The position numbers were made by a program, and so were the translations under genes. Below, piece by piece: positions 25,093-37,600 of a DNA stretch of 43,366 bases (within the stretch, counting starts at the first letter, position 1; every line of letters starts with the position of its first letter). The notes under the pieces are model-generated. The model saw only the letters and a program-made list of their open reading frames with translations. It did no database searches and was not told the DNA's origin. Source of the DNA: Bryobacterales bacterium (GTDB lineage: Bacteria; Acidobacteriota; Terriglobia; Bryobacterales; Bryobacteraceae); NCBI GenBank assembly GCA_020847975.1, contig JADLBD010000268.1, positions 1 through 43,366 of the forward strand, in the 5' to 3' direction.

Positions 25093-25729
25093 AGGGGTAC
25101 AGACGAGTGATCTGCCAACTATGGTTCCTCTGTTTTGTGTAGCGGATCCGGTCGTGCAGCCGGTTCGCTCGACCCTGCCAGAACTCCACCCAAACCGGAG
25201 ATAATCGATACCCGCCCCAATGTTCCGGCCGAGGCACTTCTTTGCCCGCGAATCGCGTTTCCAATGCAGCCACGCGCTCTGCCAGAATCCGGCGGTCGGC
25301 GAGTATCGCGCTTTGTTCGGAGGCCGCCGCGCCCACTTGGGCGGCCAGAGGACGGGTACGGAAATATGAGTCGCTTTCTTCCGGGCTCACCTTCGCGACA
25401 CCTCCGTGAACGCGGACCTGGCGCTCCAATTCGTTCCAGTAGAAAACTACCTCGGCGTTCGGATTGGATGCGATCTCCCTGCCTTTCTGGCTGAGGTAGT
25501 TAGTGTAAAAAACGAAGCCACCCGCTTCGATTCCCTTGAGCAGCACCATGCGCACGTGGGGGGCGCCGTCCGATCCGGCTGTAGCCAGGGCCATGGCATT
25601 CGGCTCGCGCAACCCGGCATCCACGGCCTCCTGGAGCCAGGCGCGAAACTGGACGAGCGGATCCCCATCTACACTGGACTCTTCCAGTGGTTCCTCGCGA
25701 TATTCCTGCCGGATGCGGGCAAAATCCAT
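25091..25729 (-). CDS. pdxH: Pyridoxamine 5'-phosphate oxidase
   Basis: A protein of 212 residues, normal length. It oxidises pyridoxine or pyridoxamine phosphate to PLP with FMN in the cytoplasm. Family segments: MALATAGSDGAPHVRMVLLK (FMN and substrate binding), FVFYTNYLSQKGREI, EVVFYWNELERQVRVHG, and the C-terminal PLP-binding WGGYRLSPVWVEFWQGRANRLHDR. Several PLP enzymes are encoded in this window, but no genetic coupling is visible. It is divergent from the DinB-like gene across 50 bases. Confidence 0.95.
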   Translation of the reverse strand: MDFARIRQEYREEPLEESSVDGDPLVQFRAWLQEAVDAGLREPNAMALATAGSDGAPHVRMVLLKGIEAGGFVFYTNYLSQKGREIASNPNAEVVFYWNELERQVRVHGGVAKVSPEESDSYFRTRPLAAQVGAAASEQSAILADRRILAERVAALETRFAGKEVPRPEHWGGYRLSPVWVEFWQGRANRLHDRIRYTKQRNHSWQITRLYP

Positions 25730-25779
25730 TTCCTCAGTTTAATTCGCATCCATCCTGCTTTTCCCGTTACCCTGGAAGA

Positions 25780-26391
25780 ATGATGCGACACTGCCTTCTC
25801 GGTCTGCTTCTGACGGTTGCCGCTTCGAGCGCCGGGCAATACTCGAGCGAGGACCGGGAAGCGTTGGTTGGCCAATTGGCGGAGTCGAAGCGCAATCTGG
25901 TGATTGCGGTGGAGGGATTGAATCAGCAGCAGTCCACCTGGAAGCCCGATTCGGCCACGTGGTCCGTGCTCGAGGTGATGGAGCATCTGGTGCGGATGGA
26001 GGATTTTCTGTTTGGAATTCTCGAGGAGGCGCTGGAAAAGACGAAGCCGGTTGCCGACGACGTGAAGCTCCCAAATCCCGCGGAAATGGACCAGAGGATT
26101 CTGCTCCAGATGCCGGACCGCTCGGTGAAGGCCAAGTCTCCGGAACAGGGGCTGCCCAAGGAGGCTTATCAGAATCGTGACGAAGCCTTCCTGGCGTTCG
26201 CGCAAAAACGCGAGAAGACGACGGAGTTCGTTCGCACGACGAAGCTCGATCTGAGGCGTTACCGGATCAACTCGCCCTTCGGCGTCATCGATGCGCACCA
26301 GTGGCTGCTGATGGTGAGCGCCCACACGCAGCGGCATATCAAACAAATCGATGAGTTGAAGCGTCATGAGCTGTTCCCAAAGGCCGAGTAA
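25780..26391 (+). CDS. Exported DinB-like protein
   Basis: A protein of 203 residues starting at the first of two overlapping ATGs (25780); GGAAG lies just upstream. Residues 1-19 form a signal peptide ending SSAGQ, which is unusual for the DinB family, mostly cytoplasmic. The rest is a four-helix bundle of the DinB/DUF664 type, with the metal-binding histidine in EVMEHLVRMEDF and the second pair in DAHQWLLMVSAHTQRHIKQI. Such proteins are metal-dependent thiol transferases or unknown enzymes; the activity here is not known. Confidence 0.75.
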   Translation: MMRHCLLGLLLTVAASSAGQYSSEDREALVGQLAESKRNLVIAVEGLNQQQSTWKPDSATWSVLEVMEHLVRMEDFLFGILEEALEKTKPVADDVKLPNPAEMDQRILLQMPDRSVKAKSPEQGLPKEAYQNRDEAFLAFAQKREKTTEFVRTTKLDLRRYRINSPFGVIDAHQWLLMVSAHTQRHIKQIDELKRHELFPKAE

Positions 26392-26491
26392 GAATTACCT
26401 GCCCGGGTTGGTTCAACCATCTGCAAGTAGTTGAAAGATGAAGTCCCTTACCCTTGGCATGCTTCTTGCTATTCTCCCCCGTGGAGGGATC

Positions 26492-27247
26492 ATGTATCGC
26501 TGGTTTGTTGTTCTCGTTCTTGCGCTCACGATCGCGGGCTGCGGCAGGAAGGCAGCCCAGGAAGCGGGATCCACCCAACCGGTTGCCGCCGAGCAACAGC
26601 AACCCGCGGCACAGCAACCCGCGGCACAGGCGCCCGCGGCACAGGTTCCCACGTCACAAACGGCGGAGCCACCAAGCCGGCAAACCGCCGCTGCCGTGCC
26701 GGCGAAACCGCTGCCTCCGCCTCCGGTCACGCTGCCCGCGGGAACCGTGCTCCGCGTCCGCACCACCACCACGCTCTCTTCGAAAAACAGCCAGACCGGG
26801 GACAGGTTCACGGCCACACTGACTGAACCATTGGTGGCCGGCGGCAAAGTGCTTGCCCCCAGAGGCGCCCAGGTAGAAGGCCTCATTGCGGATTCCAACC
26901 AGGGAGGACGAGTCAAGGGCAGGGCTCACATTTCCATTCGCCTCACCTCGGTGGATGTCAACGGAAGGCAGATGGCCGTTTCCACGGGAGCCTTCACACG
27001 GACGGCTCGCGCTACGAAGAAGAAGGATGCCACCAAGATCGGGATCGGCAGCGGGATTGGAGCCGTCATCGGCGCAATCGCCGGCGGTGGAAGGGGCGCA
27101 GCCATCGGCGCCGCCGCCGGGGCTGGAGCGGGCACAGGCGTGGTGTTGGGAACGCGCGGGGAACCAGCCGTCATCCCGAGCGAATCCGTGCTCACCTTCC
27201 GCCTTCGCAACCCGGTGACGGTTGCCTCTCCCCAGACGCGCGGCTAA
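26492..27247 (+). CDS. Lipoprotein with proline/glutamine linker and glycine zipper
   Basis: A protein of 251 residues. The ATG at 26492 is chosen for GGAGG five bases upstream and a good lipoprotein signal with lipobox LTIAGC (lipidated C17); an upstream in-frame ATG at 26438 lacks both. A linker of AAQQP-type repeats (about 28-75) is followed by a strand-rich domain (about 78-165, GTVLRVRTTTTLSSKNSQTGDRF), like outer-membrane or conjugal TraB/VirB10-type beta domains. A glycine zipper (about 175-205, GIGSGIGAVIGAIAGGG) could insert in a membrane or oligomerise. Function unknown; envelope location is well supported. Confidence 0.75.
   Translation: MYRWFVVLVLALTIAGCGRKAAQEAGSTQPVAAEQQQPAAQQPAAQAPAAQVPTSQTAEPPSRQTAAAVPAKPLPPPPVTLPAGTVLRVRTTTTLSSKNSQTGDRFTATLTEPLVAGGKVLAPRGAQVEGLIADSNQGGRVKGRAHISIRLTSVDVNGRQMAVSTGAFTRTARATKKKDATKIGIGSGIGAVIGAIAGGGRGAAIGAAAGAGAGTGVVLGTRGEPAVIPSESVLTFRLRNPVTVASPQTRG
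26600..26644 (+). repeat. Three tandem 15-bp repeats
   Basis: Units of CAACCCGCGGCACAG, the third starting GCG instead of CAA, encode QPAAQ/APAAQ in the lipoprotein linker. This keeps frame and would vary linker length by five residues per unit. Confidence 0.8.
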
Positions 27248-27292
27248 ATCCCGCACAATGCCCAAAGGGCGGTCTGCCGCCGCTCCTGATCG

Positions 27293-27460
27293 ATGGCCGC
27301 GATTCACCGAGCGCTTTTTGCCGGCCAGCCATCGCGCCATCTCTCACGCGCGGACCGTGCCGCGCTGGCTGAATGGATCAAGGAGCATGGGATGAGAAGA
27401 TTGTTGAGAGGAGTTTTCGGGGGCGTCCCGAGCATCCATGATCATTTCAGCCAGCTATAA
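27293..27460 (+). CDS. Possible small protein of 55 residues
   Basis: A short open frame starting MAAIHRALFAGQPSRHLSRA and including DRAALAEWIKEHGM, with helical character. It overlaps the start of the DUF1848 gene by 23 bases in another frame. No Shine-Dalgarno sequence or family is recognised. It could be a gene remnant or chance; a second 45-codon frame starting at 27258 overlaps it. Confidence 0.2.
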   Translation: MAAIHRALFAGQPSRHLSRADRAALAEWIKEHGMRRLLRGVFGGVPSIHDHFSQL

Positions 27461-28394
27461 GACAGATATTCCGGCATTCTATGGCGCGTGGTTTCTCAAT
27501 CGCCTCAGAGCTGGTTACTGCAAGATGGTCAATCCGTACGGACGACAGGTCTATCGTGTCTCATTGAAGCCGGCTGACGTGGATGGCATCGTGTTCTGGA
27601 CGAAAAATATCGGACCGTTCCTAAGGCATCTTCCCGTGGTCCGCGGCATGGGATTTCCATTCATTGCGCAACACAGCATAAACGGGTACCCTCGGGCGCT
27701 GGAAGCTTCCGTTGTGGATGCTCGCAAAGCGGTCGAGAACGCAGCAATTGTCCGTAATCAGTTCGGTTCGAGGGTTCTCGTGTGGAGGTACGACACAATC
27801 CTGCTCAGTTCTCTCACTCCGGCCAGTTTCCACGTCGACAACTTTGCTTCCCTGGCCGAAGGGTTAAGAGGCATCACCGATGAGGTGGTGATTTCCTTTG
27901 CGCAGATCTACAAGAAGACCAGGCGCAACCTTGACGCCGCCGCCGCGAACGCCGGTTTTGAGTGGATGGATCCGGCGCCGGACGAGAAGAAGCGGCTTGT
28001 GGCGGAACTCGCGCCTATCGCCCGTGCGAATGGAATGCAGCTAACCATCTGTTCTCAGCGGACGTTGCTGGTGGATGGCGCCGCCGAGGCGCGATGTGTG
28101 GATGCGCGGCGGATGGGAGATGCCGCAGGGAGGCCGCTTACAGCGAAGTTGAAGGGCAACCGTAAGGAATGCGGCTGCTTCGAGTCTCGAGACGTAGGCG
28201 ATTACGATACATGTCCGCACGGTTGCGTGTATTGTTATGCGGTTCAAACCCGATCCATAGCACTCGAAAGGTACCGGCAACATGACCCAGACTCCGAATT
28301 CCTGTTCGAGCCTCGAAGCGAGCGGAGTCCCGGCACGGAATGGAGTGAAGGTGGAGACGAACCGCAGTTCAAGCTGTTTCCGGGTCAGGGCTGA
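27438..28394 (+). CDS. DUF1848 family protein with C-terminal CX3CX2C motif
   Basis: A protein of 318 residues and a clear DUF1848 member: starts IISASYKTDIPAFYGAWF and ends with cysteine cluster C245-x-C247, then C259-PHG-C263-VY-C266. The last three form CX3CX2C, the radical-SAM iron-sulfur pattern, but at the C-terminus rather than near the N-terminus. IVFWTKN at 51-57 and LVWRYDTILLS at 114-124 suggest a TIM-barrel-like core, as in radical SAM proteins such as spore photoproduct lyase. The reaction is not established for the family. It is convergent with the response regulator (42-base gap). Confidence 0.8.
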   Translation: MIISASYKTDIPAFYGAWFLNRLRAGYCKMVNPYGRQVYRVSLKPADVDGIVFWTKNIGPFLRHLPVVRGMGFPFIAQHSINGYPRALEASVVDARKAVENAAIVRNQFGSRVLVWRYDTILLSSLTPASFHVDNFASLAEGLRGITDEVVISFAQIYKKTRRNLDAAAANAGFEWMDPAPDEKKRLVAELAPIARANGMQLTICSQRTLLVDGAAEARCVDARRMGDAAGRPLTAKLKGNRKECGCFESRDVGDYDTCPHGCVYCYAVQTRSIALERYRQHDPDSEFLFEPRSERSPGTEWSEGGDEPQFKLFPGQG

Positions 28395-28436
28395 CAAGCC
28401 GTTTGGTGAAATCCTTTGGTCCGGCCCCCGCGCTGC

Positions 28437-29186
28437 TCAGCTCAAATTTGCCTGGGGCTCCGCGATGAACCGGTACCCCACTCCGCGTACGGTCAACAAG
28501 TGCCGGGGATGCGAGGGGTCGTCTTCGATATATCGCCGCAGCCGCACCATGAAGTTATCAATCGCCCGGGTATCGGTGTCCTCGTGCAGGCCCCAAACCT
28601 CCTCGAGCATCTTTTTGCGCGACACCGGAGTGCCTTCATGCTGGATCAGGTAACGCAGAACGTTGGCTTCCATGAGCGTGAGTGGAAACACCTGATCGCG
28701 GACATGCAGTTCCAGCCTGTCGAAGTTCACGGTCTTATCCCCGAACTGGAATTCGTCCGCCGGGGGCGCTTCCGTAACCGGCGCCCGCGGGGAAGCATCC
28801 AACGAGGCCCGCAGCCATTCCCTCCGCCGCAGCAAGCCGCGGAGACGGGCAATCAGAATGGCCAGTTCAAACGGCTTCGTAAGATAGTCGTCCGCGCCCG
28901 CGGCAAAACCTTTCAGCACGTCTTCCGGATGGCCTCGCGCGGTGAGCATGAGCGTGGGGACAAACTGTCCTTCCCCGCGCAATTCCGACATGACCGCAAA
29001 ACCATCCTTGCCGGGCAACATCACATCGAGGATGACGAGGTCAAAACCCGAAGGCTGGGCACGCAATAGTTCGAGCGCAGCCTCTCCCGTCTCGACCACC
29101 TGAACCCGGTAACCTTCGTCCTCCAGATTGAACCGCAGCCCTTCGGCGAGGTGCTGCTCGTCTTCCACCACAAGTACTTTACTCAT
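28437..29186 (-). CDS. OmpR-family response regulator
   Basis: A protein of 249 residues. The receiver domain (1-120) has acidic residues E8-D9-E10, the phosphorylation site D54 (VILDVMLPGKDG) and K104 (DDYLTKPFE). A linker of about 25 residues leads to a winged-helix DNA-binding domain (about 145-240, ending LLTVRGVGYRFI). The start codon overlaps the stop of the histidine kinase gene by one base (TAATG), so the pair is translationally coupled. Target genes are unknown. It is convergent with DUF1848. Confidence 0.93.
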   Translation of the reverse strand: MSKVLVVEDEQHLAEGLRFNLEDEGYRVQVVETGEAALELLRAQPSGFDLVILDVMLPGKDGFAVMSELRGEGQFVPTLMLTARGHPEDVLKGFAAGADDYLTKPFELAILIARLRGLLRRREWLRASLDASPRAPVTEAPPADEFQFGDKTVNFDRLELHVRDQVFPLTLMEANVLRYLIQHEGTPVSRKKMLEEVWGLHEDTDTRAIDNFMVRLRRYIEDDPSHPRHLLTVRGVGYRFIAEPQANLS

Positions 29187-30079
29187 TATTTCTTCGCAAT
29201 GGGAAGCTGGAGAACGAACGTGCTGCCACGCCCCGGGCCTTCACTTTCCGCCCACGCACTCCCCCGGTGCCGCTTCGCCACCGACCGCACGATGAACAAC
29301 CCCAGCCCTGTCCCTTTCACACGGGATGCCATCGGCCCCGGCACCCGGTAGAATCTCTTGAAAATCTGCTTCAACTCAGACTTTTCGATCCCCGCCCCCT
29401 GGTCCTTCACCCGCACCTGGACGTTCCCGTCCACGGTTGGTGTTTCTACCAGCACGCGAACGTTCTTGCCCGAATACTTCACCGCGTTGTCAATCAGGTT
29501 CTGCACCGCCGCCTGGAGTTCATCGAGTTCACCCATCACGGTGACCGGAGGTCCCGGACGGTAGACCAGGCCCTCCGGCGGCAGACGGTGGAGATTCCGT
29601 GCCCGAGCGATGCAGCTTTCCACAACGCCTCCCATGTTGATGGGAGCCGGATGCAGTTTCTTTCCCGCGGAGGAAATACGCCCCGTGCGCAGGACCTGCT
29701 CGATGGTTCCCAGCAGGCGGTTGCTGTCATCGAGCATGATGCGGTAAAACTCTTTCCGCTTGGCCTCGTCCACCGCCCTCGTCTGCAGCGTTTCCAGATA
29801 GAGCCGGATGGAGGCCACCGGAGTCTTCAACTCATGCGTCACCGCATTGATGAAGGCGTCATGCTGTTCATTTCTGCGGATTTCGCGTACCAGAAAGATG
29901 GTGTTCAGCACCACGCCGGCGATGATCATCATGGTGAGCAGGACGCCGAGAACCAGCAAGATGCCGGTTCGCCAGTTCAGCAGCACCCATCCGATGTAGA
30001 GGATGAGGATGACGGAAATCAGCCCGATTCCGAGCGCAATGAAAAACGCGATGGACTTCCGCCGTCCTGCCACTACCAT
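29186..30079 (-). CDS. Sensor histidine kinase with two membrane segments and no sensor domain
   Basis: A protein of 297 residues. Two hydrophobic helices (about 10-34 and 40-64) are joined by only about five residues, so there is no periplasmic sensor domain. The HisKA domain has H82 in AVTHELKTPVASI. The HATPase domain has QNLIDNAVKYSG (N box), DQGAGI, and GTGLGLFIV. Such intramembrane-sensing kinases detect membrane or envelope stress or take input from another protein. It is first in an operon with the response regulator. Genes upstream are carAB on the opposite strand. Confidence 0.92.
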   Translation of the reverse strand: MVVAGRRKSIAFFIALGIGLISVILILYIGWVLLNWRTGILLVLGVLLTMMIIAGVVLNTIFLVREIRRNEQHDAFINAVTHELKTPVASIRLYLETLQTRAVDEAKRKEFYRIMLDDSNRLLGTIEQVLRTGRISSAGKKLHPAPINMGGVVESCIARARNLHRLPPEGLVYRPGPPVTVMGELDELQAAVQNLIDNAVKYSGKNVRVLVETPTVDGNVQVRVKDQGAGIEKSELKQIFKRFYRVPGPMASRVKGTGLGLFIVRSVAKRHRGSAWAESEGPGRGSTFVLQLPIAKK

Positions 30080-30243
30080 GTTTCCAGCTTAGTACGGCAG
30101 TGGTCACGCTTCGGGTCCGCTGGCGGAATCGAGATAGCTCCGGCGCACCATGATGAACAAACTTTCATTTTCCACCCCATCTTGATGCGACCGCCCTTCC
30201 CATGCTCCAATAAGAGTTACACCTTCCCAGAGGAGCATCCACC

Positions 30244-31374
30244 TTGAATCATGCCTTGCTCGCCCTGGAGGACGGAACCGTCTTCAAGGGCCGCAGCTTT
30301 GGTGCGCGCCGGCAGCGGTTTGGCGAAGTCGTCTTCAATACCGCTATTACCGGATATCAGGAAGTTTTCACCGACCCGTCTTACACCGGGCAGATCGTTT
30401 GCCTCACCAATCCCCAAATCGGGAACTATGGCGCCACGCTCATTGATTGCGAGTCCGGCAGTCCGTGTATCGAAGGCCTGATCGTCCGGGAATTCTCTCC
30501 CATCGCCAGCAACTGGCGTAGCGAGGAGTCGGCTAATGAATTTCTGGAAAAGCACGGAATCCCGGTGATTGCGGAAATCGACACCCGCAAGTTGGTTCGC
30601 AAACTGCGCATAGGCGGCGTCCTACGCGGCGTCATTGGCATGGGGGATGCGGACGCCGCCGAACTGGTGGAGCGCGCCCGGCAGTCTCCGTCCATGACCG
30701 GCCTGGATCTTGCGACAAAGGTCAGCACGCCGGAGCGGTATGAATGGAGCCAGGGCGTGGAGCCTTGCTCGCCGAGCGACAAAGTCGGCGCCGCCGCCCC
30801 GGTGGAGTTCCGTGTCGTCGCTTATGACTACGGGATCAAGCGCAACATACTGCGCCGGCTGACTCATTCCGGCTGCCGGGTCACGGTGGTCCCGGCCGGG
30901 ACCTCGGCCGAAGACGTTCTCTCGCTAAACCCGGATGGCGTCTTTCTTTCCAACGGGCCCGGCGACCCGGAACCGCTCGAATACCAGACCGCGCAAGTGC
31001 GCAATCTGATCGGCCGCGTGCCGATTTTTGGAATCTGCCTGGGCCATCAACTCCTGGGACTGGCCATGGGCGGAAAAACGTTCAAGCTCAAGTTCGGCCA
31101 TCGGGGGGCTAACCATCCGGTGCTGAACTACCGTACGAATCGAGTGGAGATCACCTCACAGAATCACGGCTTTGCCGTAGACGCCGATTCGCTGCCGGCG
31201 AGCACCGTCGAGCTCACGCATATCAATCTGAATGACCACACCGTGGAAGGACTGCGCCACCGGGAACACCCCGTATTCTGCGTGCAATATCACCCCGAAG
31301 CTGCGCCGGGGCCGCACGACTCGCACTATCTGTTTGACGAGTTCGTTCAACTCATGCGCGCGCACAAGAGGTAG
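30244..31374 (+). CDS. carA: Carbamoyl-phosphate synthase small (glutaminase) subunit
   Basis: A protein of 376 residues, normal length. It hydrolyses glutamine and passes ammonia to CarB for carbamoyl phosphate, used for pyrimidines and arginine. The start is a TTG at 30244, with GAGGAG nine bases upstream. The N-terminal CPSase domain has ALLALEDGTVFKGRSFG and FNTAITGYQE; the class I glutaminase domain has catalytic C265 (FGICLGHQLLG), H350 and E352 (VQYHPEAAPGP). It is followed by carB after 5 bases. The 164 bases upstream hold no recognisable PyrR-type or arginine-operator element. Confidence 0.95.
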   Translation: MNHALLALEDGTVFKGRSFGARRQRFGEVVFNTAITGYQEVFTDPSYTGQIVCLTNPQIGNYGATLIDCESGSPCIEGLIVREFSPIASNWRSEESANEFLEKHGIPVIAEIDTRKLVRKLRIGGVLRGVIGMGDADAAELVERARQSPSMTGLDLATKVSTPERYEWSQGVEPCSPSDKVGAAAPVEFRVVAYDYGIKRNILRRLTHSGCRVTVVPAGTSAEDVLSLNPDGVFLSNGPGDPEPLEYQTAQVRNLIGRVPIFGICLGHQLLGLAMGGKTFKLKFGHRGANHPVLNYRTNRVEITSQNHGFAVDADSLPASTVELTHINLNDHTVEGLRHREHPVFCVQYHPEAAPGPHDSHYLFDEFVQLMRAHKR

Positions 31375-31379
31375 TCAGG

Positions 31380-34616
<3,237 letters not shown>

Positions 34617-34642
34617 ACGCGGCCTGACGAGTGGCCGGCTTA

Positions 34643-37600
34643 TCAGAACTGAATGACGCCTCCCAATTGAAACGCACGCTGCGATTGCGCCAGGGAGTTG
34701 TACTGGCCGAACGACGGGCTGCTGATGTTGCGGTCCACGGTGAGGAAGGAGTGCTGGTTGAAGACGTTGTAGATCTCGCAGCGGAGTCGCAGGGCGATAC
34801 GCTCCGTGATTGGCATCGTCTTGTAGACGTTCCAGTCAAAGTTGGAGAGGCCGTTGAGGCGATGAGTGTTGCGGCCGAGGGTTCCAAAATTTCCAAGAAG
34901 CGGTTGGCTGAGCCCGAGTATCGAGGCATAACCCGCAATCACGGCCGGGCTGCCCGCCGGGAACGGATGGAAGGCGAATGCGCCGGATGCGTTCGGACGG
35001 ATGAAGCCTGCTGTATCGACCACGGATATATTCGGCACTCCCAGCCGCGGTCCAGCCTCGAAGCTGACGGGGAATCCGGCCCGCCAGGTCGAGACGCCGG
35101 ACATACCCCATCCGCTTAGCGCGCGAGCCAGCACGCGGTTGGACAGCGTCTTTCCCCAGGGGAGTTCCCAGACGTGAGCCACGACAAGGCGATGCGGCAA
35201 ATCGAAGCCGGAAACGCCCCGGTTGTCGCGCGCGTTGTAGGGGTTCTGGAGTTGCGTGCTGTCATTGGGAATGGCAGTCAGGGCGTCGGAGACGTCATCG
35301 ATGGACTTGGCCCACGTGTAGGCCACATGCAGCGAGAGGCCGCCGCGAAACGGGCGGGAAGCCGATACTTCAAGAGCGTGGTAGTTGGAATTGGCCGAGT
35401 TGTCGTAGTAGTTCACTGAGTTGAAACGCGGGTCCTTGCGGCCGCTGGAGCGCGTTGCGGTACCGCTCAAAGCGGCATAGGAGGCCCGGAATTCGGCCGC
35501 GCGGGAAGTCTCGTCGTTGAAACTGGCAGCGGCGGCAGGCCGATTGGCGTTCAGGTTCAGCGGCCGCAGACGCTGCAGGAAATTGCCTTTTGTTCCCACA
35601 TAGGCTGCCTTCAGCACGAAGTGTCGAGGCAACTCCCGTTCCATGCCGAAGCTCCATTGATGGACTTGCGGATTTTTCAGGTTCGGGTCGAGGACGGGAA
35701 CGATGTTGCCGTAGTTCAGCACGTCATTCCGGATGACGCCCACCATCGTTCTTGCCTGCTGCTGCACGGCAGCCGTGCCTGCCACGAGACTGGCCCAACT
35801 GTTTGCGCCGGTGAAACTCGCCGCTCCGTTAAGGCTTGCCGCGGAGTTGAATGGGGGCAGGGAACGCTGGCTCGTGATGGGGTTCAGATAATTGAAATCG
35901 GAGACCAATCCGTACCCGCCGCGGATGACGAGTTTGCCGCCGCGCGGATTGTAGGCGAAGCCTATCCTCGGCTGCGGATAGACGTTGGCATGGATGGCGC
36001 TGCCGCCCGCGGTGAAGCATCCGAGCGGCCCGCTGCCCGCCGCGCCCAGGCTGTCGCGGCAGTTGAGGTCGAGGTTGGAGACCAGGTTGTTCACTTCCTT
36101 CACCGGACCGTACATCTCCATCCGGAAGCCGAGGTTCAACGTAAGATGCGGCGTCACACGGTAATCATCCTGAAGGAAGGCTCCGGCGAGCCACGTGCGG
36201 TGGCCTCGGAACGTGCTTCCGAACCGTTGGGAAAAGGCGCTCGGCCGCCCGCCGGCAAAATCGTCCCAATTGAGGAACGTGTACGTGCCGCGGGCTTGGG
36301 AATCGAAGAAGCTGTTGAGCTGATAGCGGTAGTAATCCCCGCCCATCTTCACGTTGTGAGCGCCCTTGGTCCAGGTGACCGTATCTCCTGCCTGCCACGT
36401 GTTCTGGATGCGCCCTTGTGGGGCGTTGTCCGCCTGCCCGAAGTTCGAAACCTCTCCATTGGCGAAGTTGATTCGCGGGCCGATGGGGACATCCGTAAGG
36501 AGGCCAAAAACCGGAGTAGTACGTCCGAAACCGGCGCGGAACTCGCTGATGACGGTTGAGGAGAACACGTGCGTCTCGTTGAGATTTGCGCTGTACACGC
36601 TATTGGTCGAGTTCAAGCCGAAGTTGTTCAGGTTGGTTCCGACGAAGGTGATGGAGGGCGCCGTGGCGTCGAGACCCGCGGTTCCGAAGCGGGCGTAGAG
36701 GCTGTCGCGCGCGGATAGCTGATGATCGATGCGGACCGAATACTGGTGGAAATCGGCGGCGTTTGGCGCACTCTGGCTGACTGTCCCTCCCGCGGCTGTT
36801 TCCGTTTCCGGCGCGGGAAGTTTGTACTTTTCGAGCAGTTTCTTCGATGTCGGGTCGGTCACTTTCGCGATCATGGCCGCTGCCGGCACGGAAGCAATAC
36901 GCGTATCGCCAAGACCTCGCACCGGCACAACTTCGGCGGAAAGAAAGAAGTGGGTTTTGTTGCGAATGACGGGCCCTCCCAGGACGCCGCCGAATTCATT
37001 GAAACGGTTGACACTCGGCGAACCGCTGCGGTCAAACCAGTCGCGCGCGTTGAGAGCGCTGTTCTGGAAGTACTCATAAACCTCTCCGTGCAACTGGTTG
37101 GCGCCGGACCGGGTGATGTATTGCACCTGGGCGCCCGAGTTTCTCCCGAACTCCGCGCTGAAGTTGTTCGTAATCACCTTCACTTCTTTGAGCGAGGAGA
37201 AGTTCAACGGCCCGTTGTTCGTCGATCCCGTGCCGGCGGTGGAGATGTCCGTGGCGGTAATGTTGTCAATGGTGATGTTGTTCGCCCGGGCACGGTTGCC
37301 GTTGCTGATGAAACTCCCGGAATTGAAACTCGCCGGCGCCGGTACGATACCCGGCAGCAGGAGCGCGATGGCGTTCGGGTCCCGGACGACGGGGATATCC
37401 TGCACCTCTTTGCCGGCGAACGACTCCTGCCGCTGGGCGCTCTGCATGTCGAGCGGGCTCGCGGCGTCTGTAACGGTGAGTTGCTCGGTCACCTGTCCTA
37501 ATTCGAGTTTCAGGTTGACCACGGTCACTTCCGCGCTGCGCACGGTGGCGGATGCGGCCAGGCGGCGGAATCCCGGCGCTTCCACAGTTATCTGATAGTC

